Assembly (NCBI GenBank): GCA_010405405.1
Contig: MU004245.1
Coordinates: forward strand, 127,256-191,255
Origin: Microthyrium microscopicum
Lineage: Eukaryota; Ascomycota; Dothideomycetes; Microthyriales; Microthyriaceae
Length of the DNA: 64,000 nt
Reading direction: 5' to 3'
In this document: positions 11,790 through 24,269 of the stretch, one piece after another
How positions within the stretch are numbered: position 1 is the stretch's first letter
How the letters are laid out: every line of letters starts with the position of its first letter
The notes under the pieces: model-generated
Seen by the model: the letters and a program-made list of their open reading frames with translations, nothing else
What the model was told of the DNA's origin: nothing
Databases searched by the model: none
Made by a program: the position numbers and the translations under genes

Positions 11790-12882
11790 TTAAAGCTTCG
11801 GAACGTCAATAGGATGGCCCTTAATGTCCAAAATCTTGACGAGATCCGCCCAAACACGCTCCTGCACCTGAGAACCGCTAGCATTATAGACCCAATCCGG
11901 CACCTTGGAGCTATGATGAACATCAGCACTGCGATCTGTAAGCGTATGCTTATAGGTCTTTCAACTTACTCCATGATTTCGCAGTCTGACAGAAACTTGC
12001 CATGGCTCTGAACTCCAGCGACGGCTCCATGCATCAACGTTCGACTACCCATCTCTGCAGTACGGCCAACCAGAGTTTTCATCACGGCGAACCGAACCTT
12101 GAAAAGACCAGTAGCCTGTCGAGAAAGCTCAGTCCTACAGAAACCTGGATTGACGAAATTGACAACGACGTTTGTCTGGGACACTGGAAATCGAGCGGCA
12201 AGCTCTCGAACGGCGTATAGCTGGAGCTGCTTGGATAGAGGATAACTACAAGATCTTGATCAGCAGATTGCGGTGATGGCACGGAGAAGGTCATTCGCTC
12301 TTACCGAGGCCCCATAACTGTATCACTTTCACTCAGCGTATCGAATATGTTGCTCTTCGTCGACTCAAGGATTCCCTTCGGGATAAAAGCAACTTCGCTT
12401 CCGATCACAGTCAGGTGAACCTTGATGCCAAACTTTTTGGCAGACTGTTGCAGCTTGGGCATAGCTCGAATGGCCAGAAGCATTGTACCGAGGACATTGA
12501 CGGTAAGGGTTGTTTCAAAGCCTTCGGCCAGGGTAAAATCTAACATGGCAACACTAGCATTTTCGATCAATGCATCTATCCTGTCCAGAGTATCCAGCTT
12601 CTTGGCGAATGCTTCAACACTGCCCAGAGAGGCGAGGTCAAGCTCCCAAACTTCGGCCACATTGTCGCGACCAGTCTCGTTCCTAATTGCAGTGACTGCG
12701 GCATTCCCCTTCTCTAGGGACCTGACAGCCAAAATGACACGATCAGCACCCAATTTAACAAAGTGTTTGGCGGCTTGAAAGCCTAGGCCGGTGTTAGAGC
12801 CAGTCACTATGTATGTTCCGCCTTTGACATCGGATCTGGTTGGAACAAGAGGAAGGGTCTTGAACTGCGAACTGATATTCAT
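11790..12882 (-). CDS. short-chain dehydrogenase/reductase (retinol-dehydrogenase-like)
   Basis: NAD(P)-dependent oxidoreductase of the classical SDR type. Exons 12882-12305, 12245-11970 and 11910-11790 give 324 aa. Visible motifs are the cofactor loop TGSNTGLG (residues 27-34), an LDLASLGSV segment, IENAS in the position of the usual NNAG, the catalytic Ser region VIGSEVA, and YPLSK (Tyr194, Lys198) split from the Ser by intron 1. NPGF after the active site is also standard. The ENAS variant is seen in many fungal relatives of this subgroup. It sits tail-to-tail with the transcription-factor-like gene and head-to-head with the GST gene. Substrate unknown. Confidence 0.92.
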
Positions 12883-14006
12883 GCTGGGAGGAGGGCAGAG
12901 GTCGATGTAAGGTTTGAAATATGGTTTGGAATGTTGAATGAGACGCTCGCGAACTTGAATGCCTGTTGGTAGAAGAGTGTATGATCTCAACGGGCTTTGA
13001 AGGGGGCAGGTCACACAGTGGTAGTTTCCAAAGCTGGAGAGCAAGGCCATTTATATGCCAGCGAACAGTGCTCACTTGGAGCGCCCAGAATGAAAACTTG
13101 ACTAGCGGAGTTATATGCTGTCTTTGTTCTCTAATCTCCAAAATCCGTAGACTTTTACCTGATTTTTCGTGTCTGATACCGTATACTCTACTTGACGATC
13201 TACAGTAAGTGAAATACATAAATGGGCTGAAATCTTGCCAATGGGATTGGCTGATGCCACGCAACCAATCAGAGATTGAAATCCTAAAGGAGTTAGCGCC
13301 AACAAAGGTCAAAGTTCTGACCACATCCTGATCTTTAGGTCGAGTACTACTGTCACCTATCTTATTTTTCGCCGAAAGGTTCACAACAGCTGCTGAGCTG
13401 AGCCGGGTATATCGTGCTATGAAGCAAATTGGTCAATCAAGAGAACATGGTTTTGATTGATCATGGAGATTCGACAAGGTCAGGCACAGTTATGAATACG
13501 ATGTACGGTATACACTGTGCCCCCTGTCTACAGCACCATTCAGGACTCAATATTCATTGCTGTTGTCTGTAAGATCGAGAGGCTCTAAGTTTCGCTATGG
13601 ATTCACCTTCAGCCATGCCATTTCGACGCGTCTTTGACGCGTAGGGCCGATCTTGCCGAACGGGATGAACATCTGGGCTGTTGCTTTGTAATGGAGTAAT
13701 GGAGATAACCTTATTTCTGGGACAGACAAGAGCTCGCCCATACCACTGAGAAGAAGTAGACGAATCAAAAGCTTGAGGTTTATTTGTTTCAATGCATTTC
13801 CTTCTCAATCCCTGCTATGAGGAGTCGCTTGAACCGATACCGCCTTCGATGATGCAAGATTCGTTGCTGATGATCTGAGGAGCTCGGATAGCTCCAAGCT
13901 ATATTGAGCTCTCAATTTCCTTATTGAATGCCCGAATCGCAACTTCACTATTACTCCAGCATTTCACAGCCTAACTTGAAAGTTAACAAAACATTACCTA
14001 GCGATC
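12883..14006. other. divergent intergenic region, SDR and GST
   Basis: About 1.1 kb separating the SDR start from the GST start. It presumably contains both promoters. Short frames on both strands here are unsupported, and no repeat or RNA gene was seen. Confidence 0.55.
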
Positions 14007-14771
14007 ATGGGTTCACAAGAGAATGAGATTGTTCTCTACACCAACAGACGTTGCCCTTGTATGTATAACAGATAGCCTTTTCAAAAGTCGAACATACATG
14101 CTGACTATATTATAGGGGCTCACCGCGCTCATATAGCCCTCGACGAACTAAAGGTTCCCTTCAAGGAGGTTACCATTGATCTTGACACCCCACGTACTCA
14201 GGAGTATCTTGCCATCAACCCACGAGGACTGGTACCGTCCATCTCATTCAACGGCGAAATCTATACAGAATCAGCGGTCGTATCATGGCTCCTGGCTGAT
14301 GCCTTTCCATCAGGCAAACTAGTCCTTCCATCTAGTGCTGCCGGAGGACCTCAACAGCGCGCACGAATTGCATTCTTTGTTGACACTTACTTTTCCAAGT
14401 TCCAGGGCGGTCTAATGAAACTTTTCGGTGCCAAGACTGATGAGGAACAAGAGCCCATTATCACAGAGGCTGTAGACAAATTGGTCAAGGAGATTGAACC
14501 TCTTTTGAAAAACGCAAAGCCATTCTTTGGTGGTAGCTCCCATATCACTCAAGCTGAAGTCTTGACTGGCTCATTCGTTATTCGGTTGGTCTCTTTGACT
14601 AAGGTCGGAATCTACCCAGCCAAGCTGAGCAGCTCTATTGCCGAAAGAGCACCCAACTTCTGGAAGTGGGCAGAGGCAGTCGCTGCTCATCCCAGCGTCA
14701 CTGGGATCTACGACGAGGAAAAGATCATTGCCAGCACAAAAGCTCGCATTGCCAAAGCCAGAGCTTCTTGA
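14007..14771 (+). CDS. omega-like glutathione S-transferase
   Basis: Exons 14007-14058 and 14116-14771 encode 235 aa, the normal length for a cytosolic GST. The N-terminal thioredoxin fold begins IVLYTNRRCPWAHR, with Cys16 in the CPWA position used by omega-class enzymes for thiol transfer and dehydroascorbate reduction rather than a Tyr or Ser. The glutathione-binding NPRGLVPSI and the following ES dyad (YTESAVVSWL) are present, followed by an all-helical C-terminal domain. The intron splits the Trp of CPW. Its position between an SDR and an MFS transporter is compatible with a detoxification or glutathione-conjugate step, but no substrate can be named. Confidence 0.93.
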
Positions 14772-15365
14772 CTAACCAGGGAAAGACAACCCTCTTCTTC
14801 GGGTCGCCTTTGAAATAGTCGTTTCGGTTGACACATGGGAGCCTTTGTGTTGCTCTTAGAATCTGTAATCCAGTCATATCTAAGGTATCAATATTGATAT
14901 TCATTTTCAGTATCTTATGTCGAAAGCCTTGACTCGAATACTTGGTCAACATCCCAATCAAATTGAAGGATAATCATTCTATCGCCAAAGACTTACTGCA
15001 CTTGTGAGAGCTTAGTGAAGAGATCTTGTCGTAGAGTCGAATGAGGGTTACTCTGATATCAAGAAACGATAAACTTTTATAGTTTCATTACATAAGGTAT
15101 CTCTGCCAGCGCTGAGCGCTTACTTCGATTTTGATGTTGTTGGCCCGCTTCGAAGCTTTAGATCGCCAGATCCTCGCATTGTTACGGACTCGGAGTTAGA
15201 TGTCAGTGACGCAACTGCTGACATGTCCAATTAATCAGCATTGCCAGAATAAAAGTGGATTTGACGATGCACCTTTGATCAATAAATCTCGATCCCAGTC
15301 TCACATCGTTTCTTTCTCAATCGTACAATTTTCCACAACGATAACCAACTGCCAGGACTTCAACC
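14772..15365. other. intergenic upstream of MFS transporter
   Basis: About 0.6 kb between the GST stop and the transporter start. It should hold the GST 3' end and the transporter promoter. An extended reading frame runs upstream of the chosen transporter start, but it lacks transporter character and is treated as untranslated leader. Confidence 0.5.
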
Positions 15366-17003
15366 ATGGCGATCAGACGCCTGCCGCTATACTATCGGGC
15401 CGCGGCCATTGTCGCCACAGGAGGCTTTCTATTTGGGTGAGCTTATACGTGCAGAGTCAAAAGTTTTATATCGTTACTAAATCGAGAGACAGGGCTGATA
15501 CTGGAACTATTGGACCCGTTACAGCCATGAAATCGTTCCAGGAAGCTTTTGGACCCTTAACATCTGCAAAGCATGGCTTCGTTGTCTCCTCGATCTTACT
15601 GTCTGGAGCAATATCTGGTCTTTTTGCTGGTAACATTGCAGATGTGTATGGCCGTGGGATCGCCTTCATATTGGGCGGTATTATTTTTGGAATCGGTGCA
15701 GCGCTAGAAGCCGGAGCCCAGAGTTTAGGAATGTTTATCTTTGGCCGAGTGCTCGCTGGCTTTGGAGAAGGGATCTTTTTAGGGAATTTGACCGTTTATA
15801 TCTGCGAAATTGCACCAGCCCGTCGACGTGGCCCAATTGCTTCAACAGTTCAATTTTTAGTCAACACTGGACTTGCATCTGGATACTTCATATGCTACGG
15901 CACTGCTAGATTGGTCAACACTTCTATGTCTTGGAGGATACCACTCATGCTACAAAGCATATTAGCATTTGCATTTGCTGGGTCATGCTTTTTATTTGTT
16001 CCTCCTTCTCCTCGTTGGCTTCAAGCTAAAGGACGCATGGACGAAGCACGCCTTACCTTAGAAAAACTTGGACTTGCTTCAACTGAATTGGAGGAATTAG
16101 CTGAAGAGACGACTGCTCCTGTCATGGAGGAAGCTCAAGCTGGGCTAGTAAACAGCCTCAAATCGAGCATGCGAGACTTCACCCGTGTTTTCCGGAAAGA
16201 CACTCGAACTCAAGCTGGACTGGCCTGCATTCTGATGGCGTTCCAACAGTTTAGCGGGATTGATGGGGTTATGTATTACGCTCCACTTCTGTTTCAGCAG
16301 GCTGGTCTAGCATCAGAACAGGCCTCGTTCCTAGCCTCTGGTGTCTCCGCTCTCGTCATGCTGGCAGTCACTCTTCCTGCGACTATATACGCAGATCATT
16401 GGGGAAGACGGGTATCGGCTATCACTGGAGGCATAACCCTTTCTGGTACTATGCTGCTGATTGGCTCCCTTTATGCTGCAAACGCTGTTCATAGTGACTC
16501 TGGAGCTGGCCGTTGGGTTGTCATTGTCTCGATATATCTATTTGCTGTCTTCTTCTGTGTAACTTGGGCTATCACTTTCAAGATATATGCTTCGGAGATC
16601 CAACCCATGAGCACAAGAGCAAGTGCGTCGAGCTTAGCACAGAGCGCAAATTGGGTAAGTTGCTCAATAGAATGCTCTATGCAACATATGATCGGCTAAC
16701 ATTTGCCAGTTGGCCAATTGGATTGTAGCACTCACAACTCCAATCTTTCTTGCCAAATCTTCATTCGGGGCCTATTTCTTCTTCGGATTTTCTAGTCTGT
16801 TCTGTCTGGCTGTTTGTGTGGTCGCTATGCCAGAAACGAAGGGCAAATCTCTCGAGGCAATCAACCAGGCTTTCGATCACAAATCTAGATCGTGGAGCCT
16901 TGGGTCTTTACGACAACGCAAATTGACAGGAAGAGACGACTCAAGGGAGCCTTCATCAGCTGAAGATGTGCACTTGACGGCCAGACCTACCCTTGTATCA
17001 TAG
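15366..17003 (+). CDS. MFS sugar-porter family transporter
   Basis: Plasma-membrane proton-coupled sugar, polyol or quinate transporter by family. Exons 15366-15436, 15493-16654 and 16710-17003 give 508 aa, typical for a 12-TM sugar porter. The first intron falls in FGADTGTIGP, the TM1 signature. Other motifs are DVYGRG (a diverged form of the D-R-x-G-R-R loop), EIAPARRRG, PPSPRWLQAKGR, QQFSGIDGVMYYAP and the closing MPETKGKSLEAI. The DRxGRR diverging to DVYGRG is unusual for glucose carriers, so a different ligand is plausible. It lies downstream of GST in the same orientation, 0.6 kb away. Confidence 0.93.
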
Positions 17004-17483
17004 TGGATGAAGGCTTGCTCTCTCTTGCTCCAAATATAGCCGCCATGTCTTCAACTTCCTTTCCAAATTGACACTCGGCCGATTTATCAGTACATTAGAG
17101 ATTATCATACACTGAAGTACTACCAGAGCATGTTCCGGGGCACGACTGTGCCACCACCCGCAACTCAAGTTCAGAGCTTGCCGATGTGAACTTTCAAACT
17201 TGAAGTGACTCCTTCACACAAACTGGGTAGAAAGCACGCTAAGCTCCACCCGATAGATAGACACTCCTGCTTCAATCGACCATATCTCGTTGACTGCCTT
17301 TTTTAGGCAGCTTGGTGACGGATATATGGTTACCTCACCAGGTGAGCTTGACCATTGGACTTCTTCTATTTATTAGCAGCCATCTCCAAACACCACAAAC
17401 ACAACCACCCTCAATACAGCTCTGTCTCCATATCTAATCAGTTACACTCTCACAAGTCTAAACAGCTCACCCATTCTATCAAG
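17004..17483. other. promoter region of six-cysteine secreted protein A
   Basis: About 480 nt. It includes a 13-nt perfect palindrome CTCACCAGGTGAG near 17333-17345 and an AT-rich TATTTATTAG near 17369. The 80 nt before the start codon are CA-rich and purine-poor, a common look for highly expressed fungal leaders. The role of the palindrome is unknown. Confidence 0.45.
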
Positions 17484-18030
17484 ATGCGTCTGTTCGCTAT
17501 CTTTGCTACCATTGTTGGTGCTCTAGGAGCTGCATCTGCTGTGGCTCTGCCGGCCCCTACTTACCAGCAAGGTACGATAACATATCTCATAGCATTTCCG
17601 TGGGCCAAAGCCTCTCTGACTTATAATTTCAGAAGCTCAAAACGTCACCATCGCCGGTCAGACCTATCCACTCCTCTGCAACCAACTCAACCTCAACTTG
17701 AAGGACATCGACTACTGCATCGGCATTCTCATGGACTCTCGCGGACAAGTTTGCTGGACCAAGCCAAAAGACTCCGGCACCTTCTGTCAAAAAAGCGGAG
17801 TCTTCGTCAGCGGTACTAACTGGGGTGACAACGGACCTCACCAAGCGAGCTGTCAGACTGAAGTTGAGCCTAAAGTGCAAATGATTCGAGACCGTTGCGG
17901 TTCCCGAGGAGGTAAGTTTTAGCTTGCCGATGGTATTTGGCACACCTCTCACTGATTTCTAGGTTCTATTGGCGTTCACGGCACCCAGAACAACGACCTA
18001 GTTGTTCATGTCGCCGATCATTGGGTTTGA
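17484..18030 (+). CDS. small secreted six-cysteine protein A
   Basis: Exons 17484-17571, 17633-17911 and 17963-18030 encode 144 aa. An N-terminal signal peptide (MRLFAIFATIVGALGAASAV) is followed by a short linker and a compact domain with six cysteines, including DYC, GQVCWTK and GTFC, and ending DLVVHVADHWV. I do not recognise a named family. It is clearly related to the gene at 35401-36009: the same cysteine order, the shared CWTK and VSG-x-x-W segments, a Gly-Gly before the last intron, and the same phase-1 intron positions at the start and end of the domain. A secreted, disulphide-bonded protein of effector or antimicrobial type is possible but not shown. Confidence 0.88.
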
Positions 18031-18390
18031 TAGACCTCTTCTCCTTCAGAAACTGAAAAGGTAGCGTTAGTGAAGGTCGAGTATGGTCCAACTCACTCTT
18101 GGTTACTGGTGTTGTCACGGCCTGGTCTTGGGAAGGGGCAATCTCCTTATGTTCACTCATCACTTTGCAAATAGTCCATCGAGGCTCATTTTTAATTGAA
18201 ATGATTATAATCTAAATCTCACGTCTGCCAAGAATGGTAACCTGCATATCAGTGAATGCGCAATAGTAAGGAGATGTCTGACAAGTTGTGAGCATTTTAT
18301 GCTACGTACTATGCACGCTAGGGCAGTCAATATGGAGGTATATAAGCCTTTCAAGTTTTCTTTGTGAAAAGACGGTCTATCTCCAGGCAA
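18031..18390. other. convergent 3' intergenic region
   Basis: The 360 nt between two converging stop codons. Nothing beyond presumed 3' UTR sequence was seen. Confidence 0.5.
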
Positions 18391-19318
18391 CTATTTCCTC
18401 GAAAATATGCCAGCGAATTTGCGACGCAGCCTCTCCCTCTTCGATCCTATACTAGTCTGGGAAAAAGCGCTCGCTACTTCTGCCGTGTCATTTGCACTCG
18501 ATTCGGCCTTGTCCAGCAACGCCTGTATTTCCAGTGCCTGTACGGCAACTTGGGGATAGTCCTTGGGAATACTAGAAACATTCTTCTTCCAATGCTTCCA
18601 TCTCTTCAGAGGTATACAATTGAAAAGAACGGAACCTCCGTATAAGAGCCATTCCCGACACGCTGCGAGTTCTGCTGGTAATAAGGTAATGTCTCTTGGC
18701 TGTTCAAAGGTCGTTCTCAGAATACCCTCAGCATATGGATACATGTTTACATAGTGTTTCCCGTATATTCTGGCTGCGAACGAGTTCTGGCGAACCCATT
18801 CCTGCATATATTCGCCTTGCTTACTTCGAGGGGCATCAGCAACGTATAGCATGAGAGATCCATCTTTGAAATCAAGACGAAAGCATCTTTCAAGCAGTGG
18901 CAAGTCTCCCCAAAGTTTCATCTTCGCCTATGGTACCATTAGATTTCATGAAGGGTCCCTTGAGCTTCCTTGTACTTACTCCATCAAGTTCAATGTCTTG
19001 AGATATTATCTTTCTTAAAGCTCCCACTAGCTGAACCAAAAGGTCTAGCTTGGAAAATGGGCACTGAAGTACGATCGACAAGAGAAGCTGCCAGAAGTCA
19101 AACAGAAACAGCTCGATTGCTTCTTCCTCGGTCTCTTCACCTCGCCCCGATAAACACTCATAGAATAAAGTGTCAATTGACCAAGCTATGGCAGTAGGAG
19201 TTGCTTCGTCGGTTTTACTAGTGAGAAGCGCTTTGAATAAGGTCACAAGGTGTACTTGACCGTAAGTTTCCTCGGTCTTCAGGTCCTCGATCCACTCAAA
19301 GTCTGTATCTGCAGACAT
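18391..19318 (-). CDS. DUF3632-like hypothetical protein
   Basis: Exons 19318-18980 and 18927-18391 give 291 aa with a 52-nt phase-0 intron. There is no signal peptide or membrane segment. The sequence has the layout I associate with the fungal DUF3632 family: an acidic helical N-terminal half (IELFLFDFWQLLLSIV), then W-x-DLPLLERCFR, a segment WVRQNSFAARIYG, and KRWKHWKKN near the C-terminus, ending in a basic tail. Function is unknown. It is followed at about 360 nt by the 3' end of the secreted protein A gene in convergent orientation. Confidence 0.8.
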
Positions 19319-20387
19319 TTTTTTCGAAGGCAGTGAAATTGATTGGTACTGCCTGTTGAGAAACCCAGAACCTTTGAAGATACGAGCGAACGTATGAATA
19401 ACTAGTCCATGAAAGCTGCTGACTGACGAGATTAAATTCTTGTGATGAAAGAACCTGACGACCTTTGTTCAAGTTCAACGCTTTCAGCTTTCAATGATAT
19501 CTTTGCATGGCATCTGGGCCTTTTCTTTGTGGTCTTTACAAAGAATTGGTCCTCAGTCACAGACAAAGAAATTGATGTCAACTAGTACGGTGTCAAGGGT
19601 GTGCAGGCTACGCGAGAATCATTATGCATTTCAGGTCGTGCCTGGTCTCAAGAGGCCTGGATTAAATATATCATTTAACATATCAACTGGGCGGTGGGTG
19701 TCCTGTATAATCGCGATCGTGCTGCATTTAGCCACCGTTTTATTTAGCAGTGATACCATAATGGACCATACGAATCCGAACTTCCGCTGTCAGATCAAAT
19801 ATGTGAAATAAAATCAAGAATAAACGATAACAGGAGTGTTGAGCCTGATCTGAATCTGGTAAATCAACTCCCTCATTCTGACCTCGAATTTTGACTTGAC
19901 TGAAACTAAGTAGTTAGAGATCCATAAGATCAATATTTGCATCTCTAATCCTACTCTGTGGACTCTGCTTGAAGTGTCAACTTTGGCGCCAGTTCAGATG
20001 TCGCTGAATCTCAAGAGGCCAGTGTGCAACCCTTTAGAGCTGCCGAGACAAGTTCCATGCGAGCATCATGTAAGACAGGTTCCCCGTGCTATTGAGGTGT
20101 TGGTTTGCCCACCTAATTGATCGTGAAGTGGCTGTCAGCGGTAATCAGTGCAGTGACTTACCTTTCCCTGCTCAAATAAAAGGAGTATCCATATGTTGAC
20201 TCAGTCTCAAGCATCCTCAAATACAACACTACTCCTGAGACGTAAATCTCAAAGGCTGGGAAGGGTGTTGATAAGTTTGGCTGGATGGATATGATAAGTA
20301 TAAAATAACGAGCTTGGAAGGAAATGAACTCCAGAAAATATCAGTAGATTACTCATACAAGTGAGCGAAGTCTGAGAACATTATACC
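19319..20387. other. divergent intergenic region
   Basis: About 1.07 kb between the DUF3632-like gene (minus) and the orphan gene starting at 20388 (plus). It presumably contains both promoters. Reading frames here are short and without recognisable features. Confidence 0.5.
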
Positions 20388-21295
20388 ATGGGATATCTTG
20401 ACAAATTAGCCTGTCGCCCGGTTTCGCCCGCTGAGTCTTATGTAAGTCATACTTCAGAGCAATCTTGTGCCTTATACATTAGTTGCTATTTTATTCTGTC
20501 GCAAAAGACGCAGTAGTGCTCGTTGAGTCGTGAAACACTAATCAGTGGTAGTGGTCGCTTCAATTCCTGGATAAGCCAGAGAACAATGGACACGACAGGT
20601 ATGGCCGACCTCTGGGTCCTTACCACCAGAAGCAGAGACGAGTGAGAAGAAGCTCTGCCGAGCGTTGGGTTCGAGAAGCAGTCAGCAATCCTGACGCACA
20701 CGGGCTACGTGTCCAACCATTCAACAACCGAGAGGGCCTTGCTCTTCATAAGTGTATGGGCGATGGCAGCGATCTTCATGAACTTACGATATGGTATCCA
20801 TTTTGGGGCCATCATTACAACAGATATCCCGGTCCGGTTCGGTGTTTCTATTACCAGAATTGCGAGGAGATTCAGAAGAGCGAAACTATCACTTGCATCG
20901 CTGTCGGAGGACATGACCAAAGCAAAAGCCAGTGGGACGGCAACAACATGACTCTGGGAGTTTATCACTCAAGACGTGGCCAGAAAGACGAGTGGAAGAG
21001 AAGCCTGACAGCCTGGGATGCTGGTTCGAGATCAAATTCTGTCATTGCTTACAACGCAACTGAGAAGAGAGTGCCTCTAGAGCACATACTTGACAGGCTG
21101 AAGGATCGGAAGTGCGAAACGTTGTTTTGGGACGGAAATGGCCTCGAAGAACCAGAACTGGCCCCACGAGCTTTCGAGGACGACATACACAAGGTCAGCA
21201 GCAGACGGACTGTTCGATCTAAGGCCAAGAAGCTGTTCAAGTATCTGATCAGCCCTTTCAAGCGGTGGTCTTCAGGCTTGAAACAGGCTTCATGA
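20388..21295 (+). CDS. orphan hypothetical protein
   Basis: Exon 1 (20388-20441) encodes MGYLDKLACRPVSPAESY and joins through a 110-nt phase-0 intron to exon 2 (20552-21295), for 265 aa. I recognise no family. The protein has no signal peptide; it has a basic patch after the splice (QKQRRVRRSS), an aromatic central stretch (IWYPFWGHHYNRYPG) with several cysteines, and a strongly basic C-terminus (RRTVRSKAKKLFKYL). The intron was chosen because a stop lies just upstream of the exon-2 frame and GTAAGT/TAG sites match in phase. It converges on SEY1, with 192 bp between the stops. Function unknown. Confidence 0.65.
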
Positions 21296-21487
21296 GGATT
21301 CGGTAAGGTAGTGGAGCTAGAGATCAACTTATCATAATAAAAATTCAGTATTGCTATGAATAGAAAGACCGCTTTGCGTTTATCCGAGCGACCCGCCCAG
21401 AGACCTATAGACAGTGTAGTAGAGTACAGGTAAATATTGTCACCGAGGGGATGTGTGGTATACAAGCGCCATGACAGTAAGCGCACC

Positions 21488-24269
21488 TTACTCGTCCCAA
21501 ACATTTCCACTAGATTCTGGTGCCCCGGCCTTCCCGGACTCATTCAAAGTCTGCATGGGGATAGGCTCACCCTCTTCCTTCTTTTCAGCAGGTGCTCCAC
21601 GGCCCTCCATGGCAATCGCTTGCTTGCCCAAGTCTGAATTGACCAAAAACTCTCTTAATCTCTCTTTGCCAACTTGCAGTCCCTGGTCCCAAGCTGCCGC
21701 GGTCATACGGATAATTGGACCCCATAAATTCATCTGGTATGTGACGTACGCGCCTGCTAATGACATGGCAAGTAGCAGAATGAGGAAAGGATTGCGTGCG
21801 ACTGCGAAGATTTCATTTTGTCCCAGTACCAGCAAGAGACCCCACATCCACCAGGGAGTCTGTGTGACCCCGCCGAGCGCTCCACGCTTGGCTTCAACGT
21901 AAATGCCATCCGCCGTCTTGCGGAAGCGGTGTGTTATATCCGCTTGTCGCGCCTCAGATAGCACTGTCATCTCTTCAGTGAGTGACTCTTCTGCATCATC
22001 CACACCGCCTATAGGGGCCAGATCCTCTTCGTCTGCGCGGCTTGTTGTTGCAGGCCGTGCACCAATCCAGGCATCCAGCGGAGGTGGCGCAGATGTGGCT
22101 GCAAGGCGGAAACGTGAGAGCAGCGGAATGAGTTTGAGAGTGTTATCGCGTGCACGAGCAAATGCCCCATCAATGTCGTCTGAGGGTCGCCATATGCGCG
22201 GTACGCCTTCGTCATCGTAGCGAAAGCCGTCTTCAAAGTTCTCGCGGAGCTTCATCGCTAAGTTGCCTTCTGCAGTTTCTTCAGCGGTCTTAGTTTTGAG
22301 GGCGATCCAGGCTTTGCGACGAAGGCGCCAGAGCCCAACTTCGACTTCATCGCTGCTAGCATCGAAGCTGGCGGCACGATCAACAAAACGCTTTTCGGCT
22401 TGAGCAACGATATCGGTGAAAATGGTCCAGACTCGATCCCAGTGGTCGGCTTCAGAGGGAGGTTTGCTGCCAGTTTCGGGTGCTCCAGATCCGCCTCGTC
22501 TAGAGCCAAGCTTATTGAATTCTAGACCAATTGACTCATCAAGCTTGGATTTTATCCATCGCTCAACCCGCGTGGCGAGAAGTCTCATCTCTTCCTGTCG
22601 TAAGCGCTTGCTTTCCTTGTCCAGATCTTTCTTAAATAAATCAAGCTGTGACGAATGGTCGCTCCAGGAGGTGCCTTCCACAGCCGATTCATTGGCCAAT
22701 TCTTCGAATTTGCTGATTGCGCGTTTCTTCTCAACATCTACAATCTTGGCGAAATCATATTGTGATCCGCTTTTTGAGCCAGCTCTCACGGTTTCTGAGA
22801 CAGCATCCACAAACCCTGTGACACCTGACTTCGAAGCTGCGTTAAGTTGTCCGTCGTATACAAGCTTGAGTCGGCCATCGACGGTTGTTTCAAGCTCTTC
22901 AAGCTGCTTCTTGAAGACACCCTTGTGATATCTTGAGGCTGCAGATTCAAACTCTCTCAAAAGAGATGAGCGAGCAGTAGAAACCGCCAAACCCAAAGCG
23001 GGTAGTAATGTAGACTGCCCGCTGCGGACCGCATCCGCTTGTTTCGTTTCGAGTGGAACAATTACAGCATCAAATGCGATAAGACATTCTCGCGCGATTT
23101 CAACACATCGGAATTGTGCGAGCAATTCTTGCTGAGTCGGAAGATCGAGGTCCTTGTTTGACTGGATTTGTTCCCACACGCCTTTAGCATATACACTGAA
23201 TCCGTCGGCTGGGATGCGGCGATGATACTCCGGTAACAGCAATGGCTGGCTTGTTTCATCCAAAAGTCCCACAGTCTTCGGGTCTTTGTAACCTTCCCGG
23301 AATCGAGTACCCAGTTTTGCAACTTCATCATCAAACTTTTCTGGTTGCAAGAGTTTGTGAGGTAAAGCGGCAAAGGCAAAGTCAAAATAATCCTGGATCT
23401 TGGATTCCTCAAGTCCTGCCGGTTTTGATATTGAAGCCCATATGCGGTCGAGAGTATTGACAAGAGTTTTGCTCAGGTTGGTAAGTGGCGTCCGGCCTGT
23501 ATGATCACGGATAACGAAGAAGAGTAACGATCGAGGTATTGAACTGCAATCGCTGTTAGTCAAATATCTCTGGTCTAACTAGTCATGATACTCACTGATT
23601 GTCTTTGACAAAAAGCTGGAGGTTTACTTCGAATACAGTCTTCAGTAAACCCATATTTGCACCGTTGTAAAGGCCGACTTGCGTTTCCCACATATTGACG
23701 AGCAAGATCTCACTAGTGGCGAGTGCAAACAAGGCACTTTTCCGCTCAAAGTCTTGATCTTCTCCCCTCTCTTGACCATCTGTGCCTTCTACATCCATGA
23801 CCAATATATTGTCAGCCATTTGATGAGAAGCCTCATCTTCTCGTTTGTTCTTGGCTAGCCAAATTCCTTTCGTCGTTTGCCGGCGCTCCTCTTCGTTCAT
23901 CACGCCGAAATTTGTTCCAAAAAGATTGTTCAGAAGAGTGCTCTTTCCTGTGGACTGCGATCCAAAAACTGATATGAGATGATAGTTGAATCCAGCGGGA
24001 TTGATCTTTTCGTAGGTGAGATAAGGCCCAACATCGTCGCTTTTCACATGTTAGAATAATGAAATGATTCCTGGCACCCTCGAGGCAACATACCTAAAAA
24101 CTCCATCAGAATTGACAACTTGTATTCCATTTTTAAAAGCAGCTCCAGCCGCAGCTTGCTTGCCATTGGGGACGTGGCCATTCGAACGCATTATCTTGCC
24201 TGGCGCTGATCCCAGGCTCATTGGCATGCTTGGTCGACGAGGCGGCGTGGTCGGTTCTGGTGTTGCCAT
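21488..24269 (-). CDS. SEY1: Sey1, atlastin/RHD3-type ER-fusion GTPase
   Basis: Dynamin-superfamily GTPase that mediates homotypic fusion of ER tubules. Exons 24269-24094, 24039-23596 and 23543-21488 encode 891 aa, close to the fungal norm. The GTPase domain shows the P-loop GSQSTGKS (residues 85-92), switch [12 protein letters not shown] and the RD base-recognition motif in [10 protein letters not shown] long helical stalk follows, then a hairpin of two membrane segments ([11 protein letters not shown] and [18 protein letters not shown]) and an amphipathic C-terminal tail. The start [10 protein letters not shown] was preferred over an upstream in-frame Met because the upstream part is low in similarity. 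Intron 2 interrupts KDNHSIPRSL. The orthologue assignment is strong. Confidence 0.97.

Noticed and set aside
21453-21902. Plus-strand frames across the SEY1 3' end
   Set aside because: They are antisense shadows of the SEY1 coding exon.
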